Positions 58,501-64,000 of a DNA stretch of 64,000 nucleotides are shown here, one piece after another (position 1 is the first letter of the stretch; each line of letters opens with the position of its first letter). Source of the stretch: Zizania palustris (Eukaryota > Streptophyta > Magnoliopsida > Poales > Poaceae). Below the pieces are notes generated by a model. The model made no database searches, was not told the origin of the DNA, and saw nothing but the letters and a program-made list of their open reading frames with translations. The stretch is taken from positions 29,814,603-29,878,602 of the forward strand of contig JAAALK010000289.1 in NCBI GenBank assembly GCA_019279435.1. The letters are read 5' to 3'. A program made the position numbers and the translations under genes.

Positions 58501-61500
58501 CAAACACGGCACGCAGGCCAGATAACAAAAGTGTGATAGTTTGATAACTTACAGCCCTCCCAGGGCAGCAAAAGGCACACAGGCCGCTTAGATAGAACTT
58601 GTAGGAATGGCATTGCGAGAAGCTTGAGAAGCAGGAGGGACCTCCACAGGGGACGCCGTGGAGAAGCCGACAGCAGCGGGCGCAGAGGAAGCCGAGGCGT
58701 TGTCAGAGTCACTGGAGAGGACGGAGTTGGACACAGTGTTAGCGCAAAGGCCACAAAGACTGGTAGCAGAATGTTGGATTTGCTGAATGGATAAGTGAGG
58801 AAGGGGGGTATCCAACCTTGATAGTTCGATGAATTCCTCGATGGTAGGCAGCGGCGAGAATCGACCCCGAGAGCGGCGTGAGGAAGGCTTGAACCCCCTG
58901 AGCCGGGCTCTGATCCTGGCGCTCCTACGCAGACCCTGAGTCGAGAGCGGGGGAGGCCGCACCGGCGAGGTCGCGGGAGGGGGAGCACGGGGTGCCCCGC
59001 CCCGCCCCCGCCTGGAGTAGACGAGCCAGACCGAGGGGCGCCCGGGGGAGACCAGGGCCGAGGCCGACTGAGGACCAGTGGAGCGGGAGGCCGAGGCCCG
59101 CCCAGGGGATCCCACCGAGGCCAGCTGAAGAGGGAGAACTGGGGAAGGGGGGGCTGCTCCACCGCGGACTCCAGCGAGGGCACAGAGGACACGCCCGAGA
59201 GCTCCACGCTTTCCTAGGGCTCTTGGTCCATCGGGTGATCCACCATCGGGACGTCTGGCAGCTCATCAAACCCTTCAAGGACATCGTCCAAGAAGGGTTC
59301 GCCTTCATCCATCGGGGCTACCGCGTCCTGCTCTGCCTGATCGCCCACGTGAGGTTGATTCGGAGGAGTCCACTGGTTGGCCAGAGGGCCAAACCTCTGA
59401 GCATCTGCCCAGTGTTGGATCCACTCCGGTTCCCCGGGCTGGACGGGGCCCAGGAAAGGGTGGGGGTTCCCATTATCCGACGGCGGCGGGTCCTCATCTC
59501 CAGGCCATTGGTCGGCAAGGTCCGATTGCAGCAGGTACACCGGGAAGGTCCAAGAACGGCCCCCGCCATCCCGGTCGCTGCCATGCTTCAGGGTGATGCT
59601 TCTTGGGACGTCCAGATCGTCCTCGTAAAGCACCTTCACGAGGACGCGGCCGAGGCAAGGATCCGACTCGTGCCAGAATAGCAACTGGCCGAAGGAGGCG
59701 ACGGCCTGCTGGATGAAGTTCTGAGAACGACAGTCCAGCGGGTATCCCAGGAACATCACCCATCCGACGCGAGCGAATGGCAAAAGCCTGCAGTTTGCCG
59801 CCTCGTCGTGCTTGACGAAGCGAACCAGGCACCCGTTGACGAAGAAGGGCGGGGAGTTAACAAGGGAGTCCCGCTCAAACTCTGTCCCCAACTTGTAGAT
59901 ACCGACACCCAGAGGGTAGAGGGAGTATCGGTCCACTTGGAGATGGAGTTCCACGCCGAGGTGGTGCCTGATGTCGATCAAGAGCCCCATCTTGGCCGCA
60001 TGGGAGAGCGGGCCATCATGCTCCGCAATGGCGAAGCACTCATGGCGCTTGAGGATCACCCCGGAGAGGGAGACCAGGTTCCGTTGCCGACGGAGAGGGC
60101 CCCCACCGTCCCGGATCACTCCGCCATAGGGGAGGAAGGGGAGAGGGTTCAAAGGGAAGTTAGCCATGGGGCGGAGAGGGCAAGGAGAAGGAGGACTGAA
60201 AGCAATAGGGGAAACCGGCGGGGAGAGGGGAGGAGGACTGTCGGGGAAGGGAACAAAAGGGACAAGAGGGAGAGAGAGCCCGGGCGCCTCAGTAACCGTG
60301 CCAGGCGGGAACGAGGAGGCAGGGGTGCACTCCAAGCGAGGCATGGAGACAGAAGCGGAACCGGCGGGACAGGAGGGGCGAGGCCTAGAGCCCGTCGGCT
60401 GACGTGGGCAATTAATGCAGGGCGGCGAAAGGTGCAAGCCACAGGAAACCGACGGCCGCGACTGCAACGAAGCGCCAATCAGGAGATCCGATTTCAGGCG
60501 CGAGAAGATATGCGCAGCCGGAATCACACCCTGCCCACCCGACCGAGCGGGGATCCGCTGGGACTAGGAACCCAAGGACGGGGAGGAGCGGGGAGGGGGC
60601 GGCAGGCCCAGGAGCGAAGGGAGGCCACTGTTGAATTTGAAAATGGCACGCGGACCAAGAGGGGCCCTATTGGAACGAGCGCCGAAACGAGGGGCCGCCT
60701 GTGAGGGTCGCGTTCGCCAGGAGCACGACCGTCGCGTGCGCATCCTCCCAGAGTGTTGTCGGCGCGCCTAGGCCCGTTTGGGCTGCCGCCGCGAGCACGG
60801 GGCTGCGCTGCTGCCCACTGCGCCACCCGCTCATCCTTCGCCCTACTTGGTAACTCGGCCTCCAAGTCGAGGCTACCTCCCTTGGAGGGAGTGCCACTGT
60901 TGCTACCATGGCGCAAAGCTTCGAGCTCTGCCGCCGCAACACGTGCTGCAGCCACAGCCGCCACCGCTTCCTCTTCCGCTCTCGCTACTGCCAGTTCTAC
61001 CGCCGCCAACCTCGCCTTCCGAGCCGCCGCTGCCACAGCCTCTGCTGCCACCCGATCGCGCTCCTTCGCCGCGACAACTTCGGCCTCCTGCCGACGTCGT
61101 GCGCTCGAGGTGACCGAGCGAAGAGAGTCTCCTGCGGACATTGCGTAGTGGTAGAGTGGAAGGGTCGTGTGGGTTGCTGCTACACTGGGAGGAAGCCGCT
61201 ACTATCGAGCTGCTGCTCGGAGTGTGGGTGGAGCTCGCCGAGTCGTTGGTTTCCGGTGGACCAGCAAGGGAGGAAGATGAACAAGGAGACGAGCGTCTTC
61301 GTTGGAGAGAGTCGCGGAGGGGATTGGAAAGGTCACAAAACCATACAGCTCTGATACCAATTGTTAGAGAGATCACTCGCATTGGTAGGGATGACACTCA
61401 GAGTTAGGGCAATTTTCTTCTCATTCAACTCACTCAAATGCCATGCCAACCCGAATGGTTGGGGATACATATTTATAGGCTAGCCATGTAGCCCAAGATG

Positions 61501-64000
61501 CTAGATACTAGTCTAAGATGCTAAAGCAAAAGATGCTAAAGGTGCTAAGACTACAAACGTGTCCACACATGGACATCACACATGCCATGCCAAACAACAT
61601 GTCATGCCAAAACACACATACACACACATAGACTTATCCTCTCACCAACTTGTGGGCAAAGCTCATGGCAACGGCGAGAGATTGTAGATACTGAATTTCC
61701 ATGTCGAGGCTAAGTGGAGGCTATAATCCTGTTGAAAATAGCTAAATCCTCTACTCTTCCGTTAAGGTACCTGCATGAGGTAGTAAGGCCTAGAAGTGTT
61801 CTTGAAACTCTTCTATGGACCCCGTGCATTTGCAAGCAACAAGCTCGCCCAAAGGGTTAGAGCAAAGGGGCGGTCCGATACATAAATTCAGGAGCTCTGA
61901 GAATCATCACCAAGTTGAAGTGCCCTCATCCTTCTCGATCAACATGTACCATAGTTGTGCGGCTTTGAGAAGATTGTATGAAGCCATCCATACTTTTTCT
62001 TCCTCCATGATGCGTTGTTGGTGGAAGTACGACTCGCAACGGTTGATGAACGGCAACGGGTCACCCTTACCATCATACTTGGGGAAGTCCATCTTTGGAA
62101 CCATAGAGGTCGATTGTTGTGGTGCTCACCGATCTATGGAAGGGCCGGCAGGGGACCCCCATGGCATGGTGGAGGTTGAAGACGTTGAATTGCCTGAGAA
62201 TTATCAGTGGTGTTCATGGACAGGGCACAAACGACAGTGGTGAGGTCTTGGAGCTAGGCCATCATCTCGACCAAGGTAGGTTGAGAGTCGTCTTGCTCCG
62301 ACATGTTTGTGGTGGCAATGGTGGCGTAGGTGGTTTGATTGGCATGAAGTGTGGCGGTGGTAGGTGCGGCCTGATCGGTGGTGGTGGTCTGATTGGTGGG
62401 CAACGTGGCGAAGGATCTTCTGGACCTTGGTTGCGTAGCTCGTAGCCGGCGTGAGGAGAATCCCGTCGCTGCGCTATCTTGTAGAACATAGGAGACTTTA
62501 GAGAATGGGGGAGACTTCAAAGAACTAGGGTAGAGATTGTAGACTAATTTTTATTCCTTGCTTGATTATGCCTGAAGGGCTTACATCTATATTTATAAGG
62601 CTTAACAGATCAAAATTAACTAACAAGAAAACCTAATCTTAACTAACAAGGAAACTAATCTTTAACTAATAAGGAATCCTACTCTAACAAGAATTCCTAA
62701 TCTCCATAATGGGACAGGTGGTCCTTGGATGGGCTAATGCTGCGGCTATCTTGTAGAACAGAGGAGACTTTAGAGAATGGGGGAGACTTCAAAGAACTAG
62801 GGTAGAGATTGTAGACTAATCTTTATTCCTTGCTTGATTATGCCTGAAGGGCTTACATCTATATTTATAAGGCTTAACAGATCAAGATTAACTAACAAGA
62901 AAACCTAATCTTAACTAACAAGGAAACTAATCTTTAACTAATAAGGAATCCTACTCTAACAAGAATTCCTAATCTCCATAATGGGCCAGGTGGTCCTTGG
63001 ATGGGCTAATGCTGCGGCTGGCCCAAGGCAGTCCATGACAGTTTCACATTAATAATTGAAATAAATCAGTTTTTATCAAGGCAAACAAATGGAAGATGGA
63101 TGGATAACATTTGAACTCCTTGAAAACTGAGTTAGCTCCATAAAAACGATAAGTAAAATGGAATGAAAACATGGGATGCTATTAATACATATGAAAATGG
63201 TTGCCTTTCACTTAAGCAGAAAAATATAACACTGGAAAAAACATAAAAGTTATACCCTCACAGAAAGTCAACAGACAAATAGGACAAAGTGCAATGCAAT
63301 ACCTTAGTTGAAAGCCCACCAACAATGAGACAACACCTGATATCAGTAAATTGGGCTAATTTCTCAATCATACTATGGACCCTGCATTTATAGTTGTATG
63401 AATGGTAAGTACACTTAAGTAATGTAGCAATATAAAATTGATAAGCAGCAAATGTGATATATGCTAGCATTAAGCTAATTTTCTATAGGTAGTGTTACAC
63501 AACCATTCGTTGGGATCTCTTTACACACAATGCGGTGTTCATCTTAAATAACTGAGGTGAAGTTATCTTTGTTGGTGTGATTTGGGATGTCAAATATGAA
63601 ATATGAGATATTCAACCATTCAAATTTGACTATTTGAAAATGGGAATTCTTGAACCAACTTTTAAATCAAAATTGAAATGAAAAAACTAAGTGACAACCT
63701 TAATACATAGAGTACCTTCCAAAAAAATACATACTAAAGCATATCATCAGAAAATTGGATACTAGTTGGCAAAACAACAAAGGAATGAATTCCTTATTGG
63801 AGCTAATGAAACAGAGCAAACATAGAAAATTTGTTATTGTAGCTTAACATCTTAAGCCCTAAAATAAAATAATAGAAGGAAATGAACTAACATCAAAGAT
63901 TGTTTTATAGAGAAATGAATATACAGAACTTACTGTGCAGCCAACTCTCTAGTTGGAGTAAGAATAAGCACCCTAATTGCAGGTACACGTTTGGGCCGGA
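25560..64000 (-). CDS. RH28: DEAD-box ATP-dependent RNA helicase 28-like, 3' part of gene
   Basis: Helicases of this group (yeast Drs1, human DDX27) are nucleolar ATPases for large-subunit ribosome assembly. Exons, all complement: 63934-64000 (partial; PTRELAA), 63303-63381, 48026-48199 (ATPGR, DEAD in LDEADRLLELGFS), 45920-46068 (SAT in MLFSATMTEE), 45732-45826, 44643-44745 (GTKHSAHRLK, ELHGNLTQAQR), 42247-42309 (FLIATDVAAR), 42027-42088 (GIDIVGVRTVINF), 37426-37522 (YLHRVGRTARAGREGY), 36754-36872, 36640-36682, 36401-36502 (AHKDEIYSRPKKTW), 30919-31014, 30741-30827 (NLPRKKRRRLE), 25738-26018 (EEMHELFQNDMSEWKQGRSL), 25560-25578 (YKRRK and stop). Splice sites are GT-AG. The Q motif, Walker A motif and start lie past the right edge. 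Phases agree at every junction except 45732/44745, where one base seems missing. Six introns hold transposons. Confidence 0.9.
26411..26712. mobile_element. Foldback MITE in a helicase intron
   Basis: AGGGTTAATTGC at the left and GCAATTAACCCT at the right open arms of about 100 bp that pair with some mismatches, including CCAATTCGCCAGAAAT and CTATTTCAAATCCACT. It is a non-coding DNA-transposon derivative. T-rich flanks obscure the target duplication. Confidence 0.75.
27196..27791. mobile_element. hAT-like MITE, 596 bp
   Basis: The left end TAGGGATGGCAA and right end TTGCCATCCCTA form a 12-bp perfect inverted repeat, the same end motif as the element at 39504-40518. Flanking 8-mers ACTAAGCA and GCCAAGCC match only partly, so the insertion is old or the duplication has changed. 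No transposase is visible. Confidence 0.65.
28230..29130. repeat. GGCGCCTAGGCG-rich repeat remnant
   Basis: The segment repeats GCGCCTAGG, TAGGCGCC and CTAAGCGCC words and ends near GTGAACACT. Similar words occur at 38922-39300 and 45480-45560. It is probably a decayed non-autonomous DNA element within the helicase intron; boundaries are uncertain and no gene is visible. Confidence 0.4.
29226..29613 (+). mobile_element. Solo LTR, 388 bp
   Basis: It starts TGAAGGATATGC and ends TATTCCCCAACA, with ATGTT duplicated on both sides (29221-29225, 29614-29618). It contains several GAAGTTCCGA palindromes and resembles the LTR remnant at 4777-5649, but lacks the middle section with the TATA box. A solo LTR results from recombination between the two LTRs of an element. 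Confidence 0.85.
29619..30740. other. Helicase intron filler
   Basis: No domain or RNA gene is recognised. A GGTGGAGGGAGTAGT phrase near 30668 resembles a Stowaway/Tourist MITE end without a clear partner. Confidence 0.45.
32085..33330 (-). pseudogene. Copia RT-RNase H, several frameshifts
   Basis: Consecutive frames carry RT start (WVFKHKFNADCSFECYKARW, HQLDVNNAFLHG), the palm (LYDLKQAPHAWYERF, LLYVDDIVLT with the catalytic YVDD) and RNase H (YSDADWVGYPDTGRSTS, SRSSVEAKYRAVANA). Breaks occur near 32680 and 32920, and the RNase H end appears truncated where a tandem GACGAGGGAAAGCCCTTAGT duplication occurs (31880-31930). It is inactive. Confidence 0.88.
33905..34156 (-). pseudogene. Copia integrase C-terminal remnant
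   Basis: WAIALTTATYLLNILPTKTL and HLRVFGCKCYPNL are the blocks after the integrase core. The DD35E catalytic triad is absent; the preceding frame is gag, so the protease and integrase core have been deleted. The stretch to 33590 keeps the variable linker before RT. Confidence 0.75.
34422..35409 (-). pseudogene. Copia gag, broken
   Basis: Two frames give a gag-like protein: an unusual Ala/Glu-rich N-terminal extension (from 35409), then NIRFLVPLVLDVTSTFYAWW and, in another frame, a region ending in Gly/Ser/Thr-rich sequence. The first frame stops at about 34963 and downstream parts are frameshifted. The start lies about 70 bp inside the 5' LTR boundary. Confidence 0.6.
35757..35975. mobile_element. 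Stowaway/Tourist-like MITE, probable
   Basis: CCCTCTACCAAAATAAAGC at the left is roughly complementary to GCTTATATTTGGGACAG at the right, the phrase shared by many grass MITEs. Termini and target duplication are not sharp. Confidence 0.4.
38922..39420. mobile_element. GCGCCTAGGCGG-type element inside copia RT
   Basis: It begins CAGTGTTCTAAAAGGCGGCG after ATTGTGAT and contains palindromic GGCGCCTAGCGCC and GCGCCTAGGC words, then GC-rich and GGGGAGGGGAG tracts. The sequence interrupts copia RT: peptides resume on both sides with a loss of perhaps 15 residues. No right terminal repeat was found, so the end is approximate. The CAGTGTT start resembles the hAT-like element at 46482. Confidence 0.5.
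39504..40518. mobile_element. hAT-like non-autonomous element, 1.0 kb
   Basis: TAGGGATGGCAAT and ATTGCCATCCCTA form a perfect 13-bp inverted repeat. The 8-bp flanks ATCTCATC (39496-39503) and ATCTTATC (40519-40526) differ at one base. It carries no transposase, but holds the end of an RTE-type LINE. It is itself nested in the old copia remnant. Confidence 0.85.
40052..40412 (+). mobile_element. 5'-truncated RTE-type LINE tail
   Basis: The insertion encodes the C-terminal end of an RTE-clade ORF2 (RLRWFGHVHRRPPEAP, RGRGRPNLTWEEAIKRDLKE, AIHVPEP and stop at 40265-40267), then the typical 3' tail with CTACCCCAACTTGCTTGGGA and a short (GATGTT)n run. The 13-mer TGAATATAATCGG is duplicated at 40039-40051 and 40413-40425, defining the insertion exactly. 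It is a dead-on-arrival copy. Confidence 0.88.
40997..41314. mobile_element. Foldback MITE, ~320 bp
   Basis: CACCATGAACTAAAAAACC..TTTCAAAACCG at the left pairs with CGGTTTTGAAA..TTTTTTCAGTTCAGGGTG at the right, arms of about 50 bp. The interior is non-coding. It lies in the helicase intron between exons 42027-42088 and 37426-37522. Confidence 0.7.
42926..44470 (+). mobile_element. Small non-autonomous LTR retrotransposon, 1.5 kb
   Basis: Two 187-bp LTRs (42926-43112, 44284-44470) differ at about five positions; GATGT is duplicated at 42921-42925 and 44471-44475. A primer site TGGTATCAGAGC (43116-43127) follows the left LTR and a GAGGAAGGGAGAGAT purine tract precedes the right one. Each LTR has a TATA-like TATAAATACCCC. 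The last coding phrase before the purine tract reads LKDELISEEGRD, like the end of gypsy pol, so a gypsy parent is likely. No RT or integrase is present. Confidence 0.93.
43153..44170 (+). pseudogene. Overlapping frames of the small retrotransposon
   Basis: A frame at 43153-43485 begins MTTFVPTTEDMQTLANLQQA shortly after the primer site, where gag would begin, and is followed in other phases by frames at 43353-44240 and 43409-44170. The latter has an acidic run (EEDREGEDDDEDTA) and then Arg/Pro/Ala-rich sequence. No zinc knuckle, protease or other domain is recognised. It may be a decayed gag or a captured host fragment. Confidence 0.4.
46482..47347. mobile_element. hAT-like non-autonomous element, 866 bp
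   Basis: The ends read CAGTGTTGAAAAAATCGG and, reversed, CAGTGTTAGAAAAATCGG. AAATAAAA is perfectly duplicated on both sides (46474-46481, 47348-47355). Both ends carry many ATCGG / CCGATTAATCGG subterminal palindromes. The middle (about 46670-46970) is GC-rich with open but low-complexity frames. No transposase is seen. Confidence 0.9.
47422..47735. mobile_element. MITE with GGGCAACCACAATG ends
   Basis: TAAGGGCAACCACAATG at the left and CATTGTGGTTGCCCTTA at the right form a 17-bp perfect inverted repeat; the arms continue imperfectly inwards. No clear target duplication was found, so the superfamily is open. Confidence 0.75.
49073..49579 (-). pseudogene. Gypsy gag end and retropepsin-like protease
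   Basis: A decayed zinc knuckle (LYFNCNKKYGHGHHKVC, first Cys pair partly lost) precedes an aspartic protease with LLDSGATHNIIF as active site and the later VDYDIVLRTKWLASLG, matching the conserved DVILGMDWL-like block of gypsy proteases. The frame ends where RT would follow; the 3' LTR starts only 146 bp further on. Confidence 0.82.
49860..50010. repeat. CTAAGATGCTA repeats expanded in one LTR
   Basis: The 3' LTR contains about seven TCTAAGATGCTA/GCTAAAGCAAAGATG-type repeats, while the 5' LTR has about three. This accounts for the 71-bp LTR length difference. Confidence 0.75.
50117..52858 (-). pseudogene. Copia integrase-RT-RNase H, long open frame
   Basis: The 913-codon frame has integrase (CDTCVLTKQ zinc pair; D in LVHDDLCGL, D in RTDNGGEF, E in VVERRNQT), the VFGCLAFV and GVFIGY blocks, then RT (LKWVFKLKK, YHMDVKSAFLNG, LYGLRQAPRAW, catalytic YVDDLVI) and RNase H (YSDSDHAGD, SSCEAEYIA, VDNKSALAL, KHIRVKYHF, DFLTKSL). 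It is a nearly complete catalytic half of pol. The integrase HHCC start lies upstream in another frame. It is marked as a pseudogene because the polyprotein is broken upstream. Confidence 0.92.
52865..53260 (-). pseudogene. Copia GAG-pre-integrase segment, out of frame
   Basis: GVYYIPELRNSIISLGQL, LYVLHVQVAQPVCL and WRWHERFGHLNFEALKQL give the pre-integrase region with the HH of the integrase zinc finger. This frame is entered by a frameshift near 53190 and left by a second near 52865; together the two return to the phase of the protease. Confidence 0.8.
53135..53660 (-). pseudogene. Copia protease region with duplicated active site
   Basis: The protease site DGWFLDTGATHHMTGWRDHF occurs in this frame and its coding sequence is present a second time through a 198-bp tandem duplication (53263-53460 and 53461-53658). 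As 198 is a multiple of three, the frame stays open across the join. The right-hand unit also codes for WFLDTGATHHMTG, so the region may hold two active-site copies. Copia proteases act as dimers with one site per chain. Confidence 0.75.
53263..53658. repeat. 198-bp tandem duplication in protease region
   Basis: TGGAGTCCAGGTCGGAGAAG recurs at exactly 198-bp spacing (53263, 53461), and both units read on through GGTGTCGAGGAACCACCCAT and TGCAGCTCAATGTTCC with almost no differences, so the duplication is recent relative to element decay. Confidence 0.9.
53660..54584 (-). pseudogene. Copia gag, C-terminal half
   Basis: The frame has typical copia gag blocks (TAKEAWDTIAAVRIGSDCARK, VDDFVLRLNSLLQKL, EERAVEKLFRCIPGRYKQIA, SIEEAIGRLKVID, EKQWLARQRE) and then a CHNCGKIDHWARDC zinc knuckle (CX2CX4HX4C) in another phase near 53735-53775. 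An in-frame stop sits at about 54340, between EM and SLIASN. The N-terminal half lies beyond the LINE at 60703-61141. Confidence 0.85.
54876..57695 (-). pseudogene. LINE ORF2: reverse transcriptase and C-terminal domain
   Basis: The 939-codon frame has the non-LTR RT series: RDFRPISLMN, KILTKALANRL-like KIFTKALANRL, QYGFIKGCTIQDCI, LKLDFEKAFDTIEH, GVRQGDPLSPLLF, catalytic AQYADDTIIF, and FQYLGLPLG. The C-terminal part holds the plant zf-RVT region (WTFIWHSSTYRPKVLYGYQF, KVFFWLLLVDRLNTRNIL, CCLCHSGVEETGSHLFFEC). It would nick-prime and copy LINE RNA. The endonuclease lies upstream in another frame. Confidence 0.93.
57605..58306 (-). pseudogene. LINE ORF2 endonuclease part
   Basis: An APE-type endonuclease is recognisable from VSWNVRGLNS, VVCLQETKM, SNIYGPC and LFVGDFNLYRFPHNKNGG. 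It nicks target DNA to start reverse transcription. A methionine at about 58306 (MGRDRIWQ) is the likeliest ORF2 start. The frame departs from the RT frame at about 57680-57690, implying a one-base frameshift between SW(S)NRQSNPILVLDW and the RT side. Confidence 0.88.
58588..60527 (-). pseudogene. LINE ORF1, stop and frameshift
   Basis: The long frame 59214-60527 includes a start at about 60166 (MANFPLNPLPFLPYGG) and a conserved central region (VRFVKHDEAANCRLLPFARV, GWVMFLGYPLDCRSQNF, WTFPVYLLQSDLADQ) resembling the DUF7597-like domain of grass LINE ORF1 proteins, recalled from family knowledge. It stops at 59214; the C-terminal piece (VYSRRGRGG, RRSARIRARLRGFKPSSRR, up to 58588) follows in another phase. 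ORF1 is thought to bind element RNA. No CCHC knuckle was found. Confidence 0.72.
60703..61141 (-). pseudogene. Copia gag N-terminal part
   Basis: The frame begins MSAGDSLRSVTSSARRRQEA and continues with a long Ala/Glu/Arg-rich probable coiled coil (about residues 15-75), then reaches the LINE. The start codon is about 220 bp from the 5' LTR. The next gag blocks, from about 54584 down, sit on the other side of the LINE. Confidence 0.78.
61349..61361 (-). promoter_or_regulatory. Copia primer-binding site
   Basis: The minus strand reads TTGGTATCAGAGC directly next to the 5' LTR, complementary to the 3' end of initiator methionine tRNA, which primes minus-strand DNA synthesis. Confidence 0.9.
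61907..62104 (-). pseudogene. Gypsy gag fragment
   Basis: MDFPKYDGKGDPLPFINRCE, YFHQQRIMEEEKVWMASYNL and LKAAQLWYMLIEKDEG are the retrotransposon gag (capsid-like) blocks of plant gypsy elements. The frame carries on, degraded, toward 61650, where the copia element interrupts it. Confidence 0.85.
62474..63017. repeat. 272-bp tandem duplication within the gypsy 5' LTR
   Basis: Copies at 62474-62745 and 62746-63017 both start CTATCTTGTAGAACA and end GGGCTAATGCTGCGG, with few differences. The single-copy counterpart is at about 48640-48915 in the 3' LTR. The duplication extends the 5' LTR to about 610 bp. Confidence 0.88.

Larger units (their letters stand above)
54592..60695 (-). mobile_element. 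L1-type LINE, apparently full length, inside copia gag
   Basis: The element is bounded by a 7-bp duplication CGCCTGT (54585-54591 and 60696-60702). Its 3' end is an A-run on the minus strand (54592-54599 as T on plus). ORF1 and ORF2 with endonuclease, RT and zinc-finger-like end appear in L1 order, over 6.1 kb, about the expected full length. ORF1 has a stop and a frameshift, ORF2 one frameshift near 57690, so it is inactive but young-looking. If the LINE and one duplication copy are set aside, the phase of the copia gag agrees on both sides. Confidence 0.9.
49755..61644 (-). mobile_element. Ty1/copia element nested in gypsy, itself hosting a LINE
   Basis: The 3' LTR is 49755-50108 (354 bp) and the 5' LTR 61362-61644 (283 bp); both start TGTTAGAGAGA and end CTTATCCTCTCA. 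CCAAC is duplicated at 49750-49754 and 61645-61649. The minus strand reads GGGGGAGAT against the 3' LTR (purine tract) and TTGGTATCAGAGC against the 5' LTR (methionine tRNA primer site, plus-strand 61349-61361). Without the LINE it is about 5.8 kb. LTRs differ by about seven substitutions in the alignable part plus a repeat-length change. RT motifs suggest the Tork lineage. Confidence 0.94.
48561..63040 (-). mobile_element. Ty3/gypsy element lacking most of pol, outermost of the nest
   Basis: The 3' LTR (48561-48926, TGTCAAGG to CCATGACA) borders a purine tract (AAAGGAGGGGGGAGA on the minus strand). GTTTC is duplicated at 48556-48560 and 63041-63045. The 5' LTR region (about 62432-63040) ends in the same CCATGACA but contains a 272-bp tandem duplication and lacks its inner edge and primer site. 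Gag peptides (61907-62104) and protease (49073-49579) are separated by a nested copia element. RT, RNase H and integrase are missing, so it is a non-autonomous gag-protease derivative. Confidence 0.9.
48200..63302 (-). other. 15.1-kb helicase intron with a triple retrotransposon nest
   Basis: The donor follows ..GGLSTK (exon 63303-63381) and the acceptor precedes VQEVALRSMPDIV (exon 48026-48199), which are adjacent in RH28 proteins, so this is one intron. Nearly all of it is the gypsy element 48561-63040 and what it contains. The remaining host intron is only about 620 bp. Confidence 0.88.

Noticed and set aside
58992..60704. Long plus-strand frames over LINE ORF1
   Set aside because: Antisense shadows of the minus-strand ORF1, whose conserved blocks are on the other strand.
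1..64000. tRNA, rRNA or CRISPR features
   Set aside because: Methionine-tRNA-like words occur only as retrotransposon primer sites; no cloverleaf gene, rRNA block or regularly spaced repeat array was seen.

Overview
The window is nuclear DNA of a flowering plant, almost certainly a grass (Poaceae). The evidence is two GC-rich DUF247 genes, an intron-rich DEAD-box helicase gene, and a dense, layered set of plant transposable elements: Sirevirus-type and other Ty1/copia, Ty3/gypsy, L1- and RTE-type LINEs, CACTA elements with CACTACGGG ends and TTTGCCGAGTG subterminal repeats, hAT-like elements and foldback MITEs. The species cannot be fixed from the sequence. No rRNA, tRNA, CRISPR array or bacterial feature was seen.

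Layout, left to right. 1-5.6 kb: AT-rich intergenic DNA with a 2.1-kb hAT-like element built from ~500-bp tandem units, then an LTR remnant. 6.1-14.5 kb: a minus-strand Sirevirus-like copia element with matching 5-bp target duplications; its upstream LTR is reduced to 186 bp and fused in frame to gag. 15.0-16.5 kb: DUF247 gene 1 (+), broken by a 7-bp tandem duplication. 17-22 kb: a foldback MITE split by a 2.6-kb CACTA element, then an old CACTA remnant containing a 448-bp mini-CACTA. 22.4-24.5 kb: DUF247 gene 2 (-), two exons, apparently intact. The two DUF247 genes converge and share one intron position.

25.6-64 kb: one gene on the minus strand, a DEAD-box ATP-dependent RNA helicase of the RH28 (Drs1/DDX27) type. 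Sixteen exons were resolved by eye; the start and N-terminal motifs lie beyond the right edge. Exons total about 1.6 kb, but the gene covers more than 38 kb of window because six introns took in transposons. The largest intron (48200-63302, 15.1 kb) holds a Russian-doll nest: a gypsy element (TSD GTTTC) containing a copia element (TSD CCAAC) containing an L1-type LINE (TSD CGCCTGT).

Apart from the two DUF247 genes and the helicase there is no convincing host gene; other long reading frames are transposon proteins, mostly frameshifted, or chance frames in GC-rich repeats. The points most worth checking are the 7-bp duplication in DUF247 gene 1, an apparent 1-nt loss at a helicase exon edge, the ~500-bp unit shared by a hAT-like element and CACTA elements, an in-frame 198-bp duplication covering a copia protease active site, and the nested intron.
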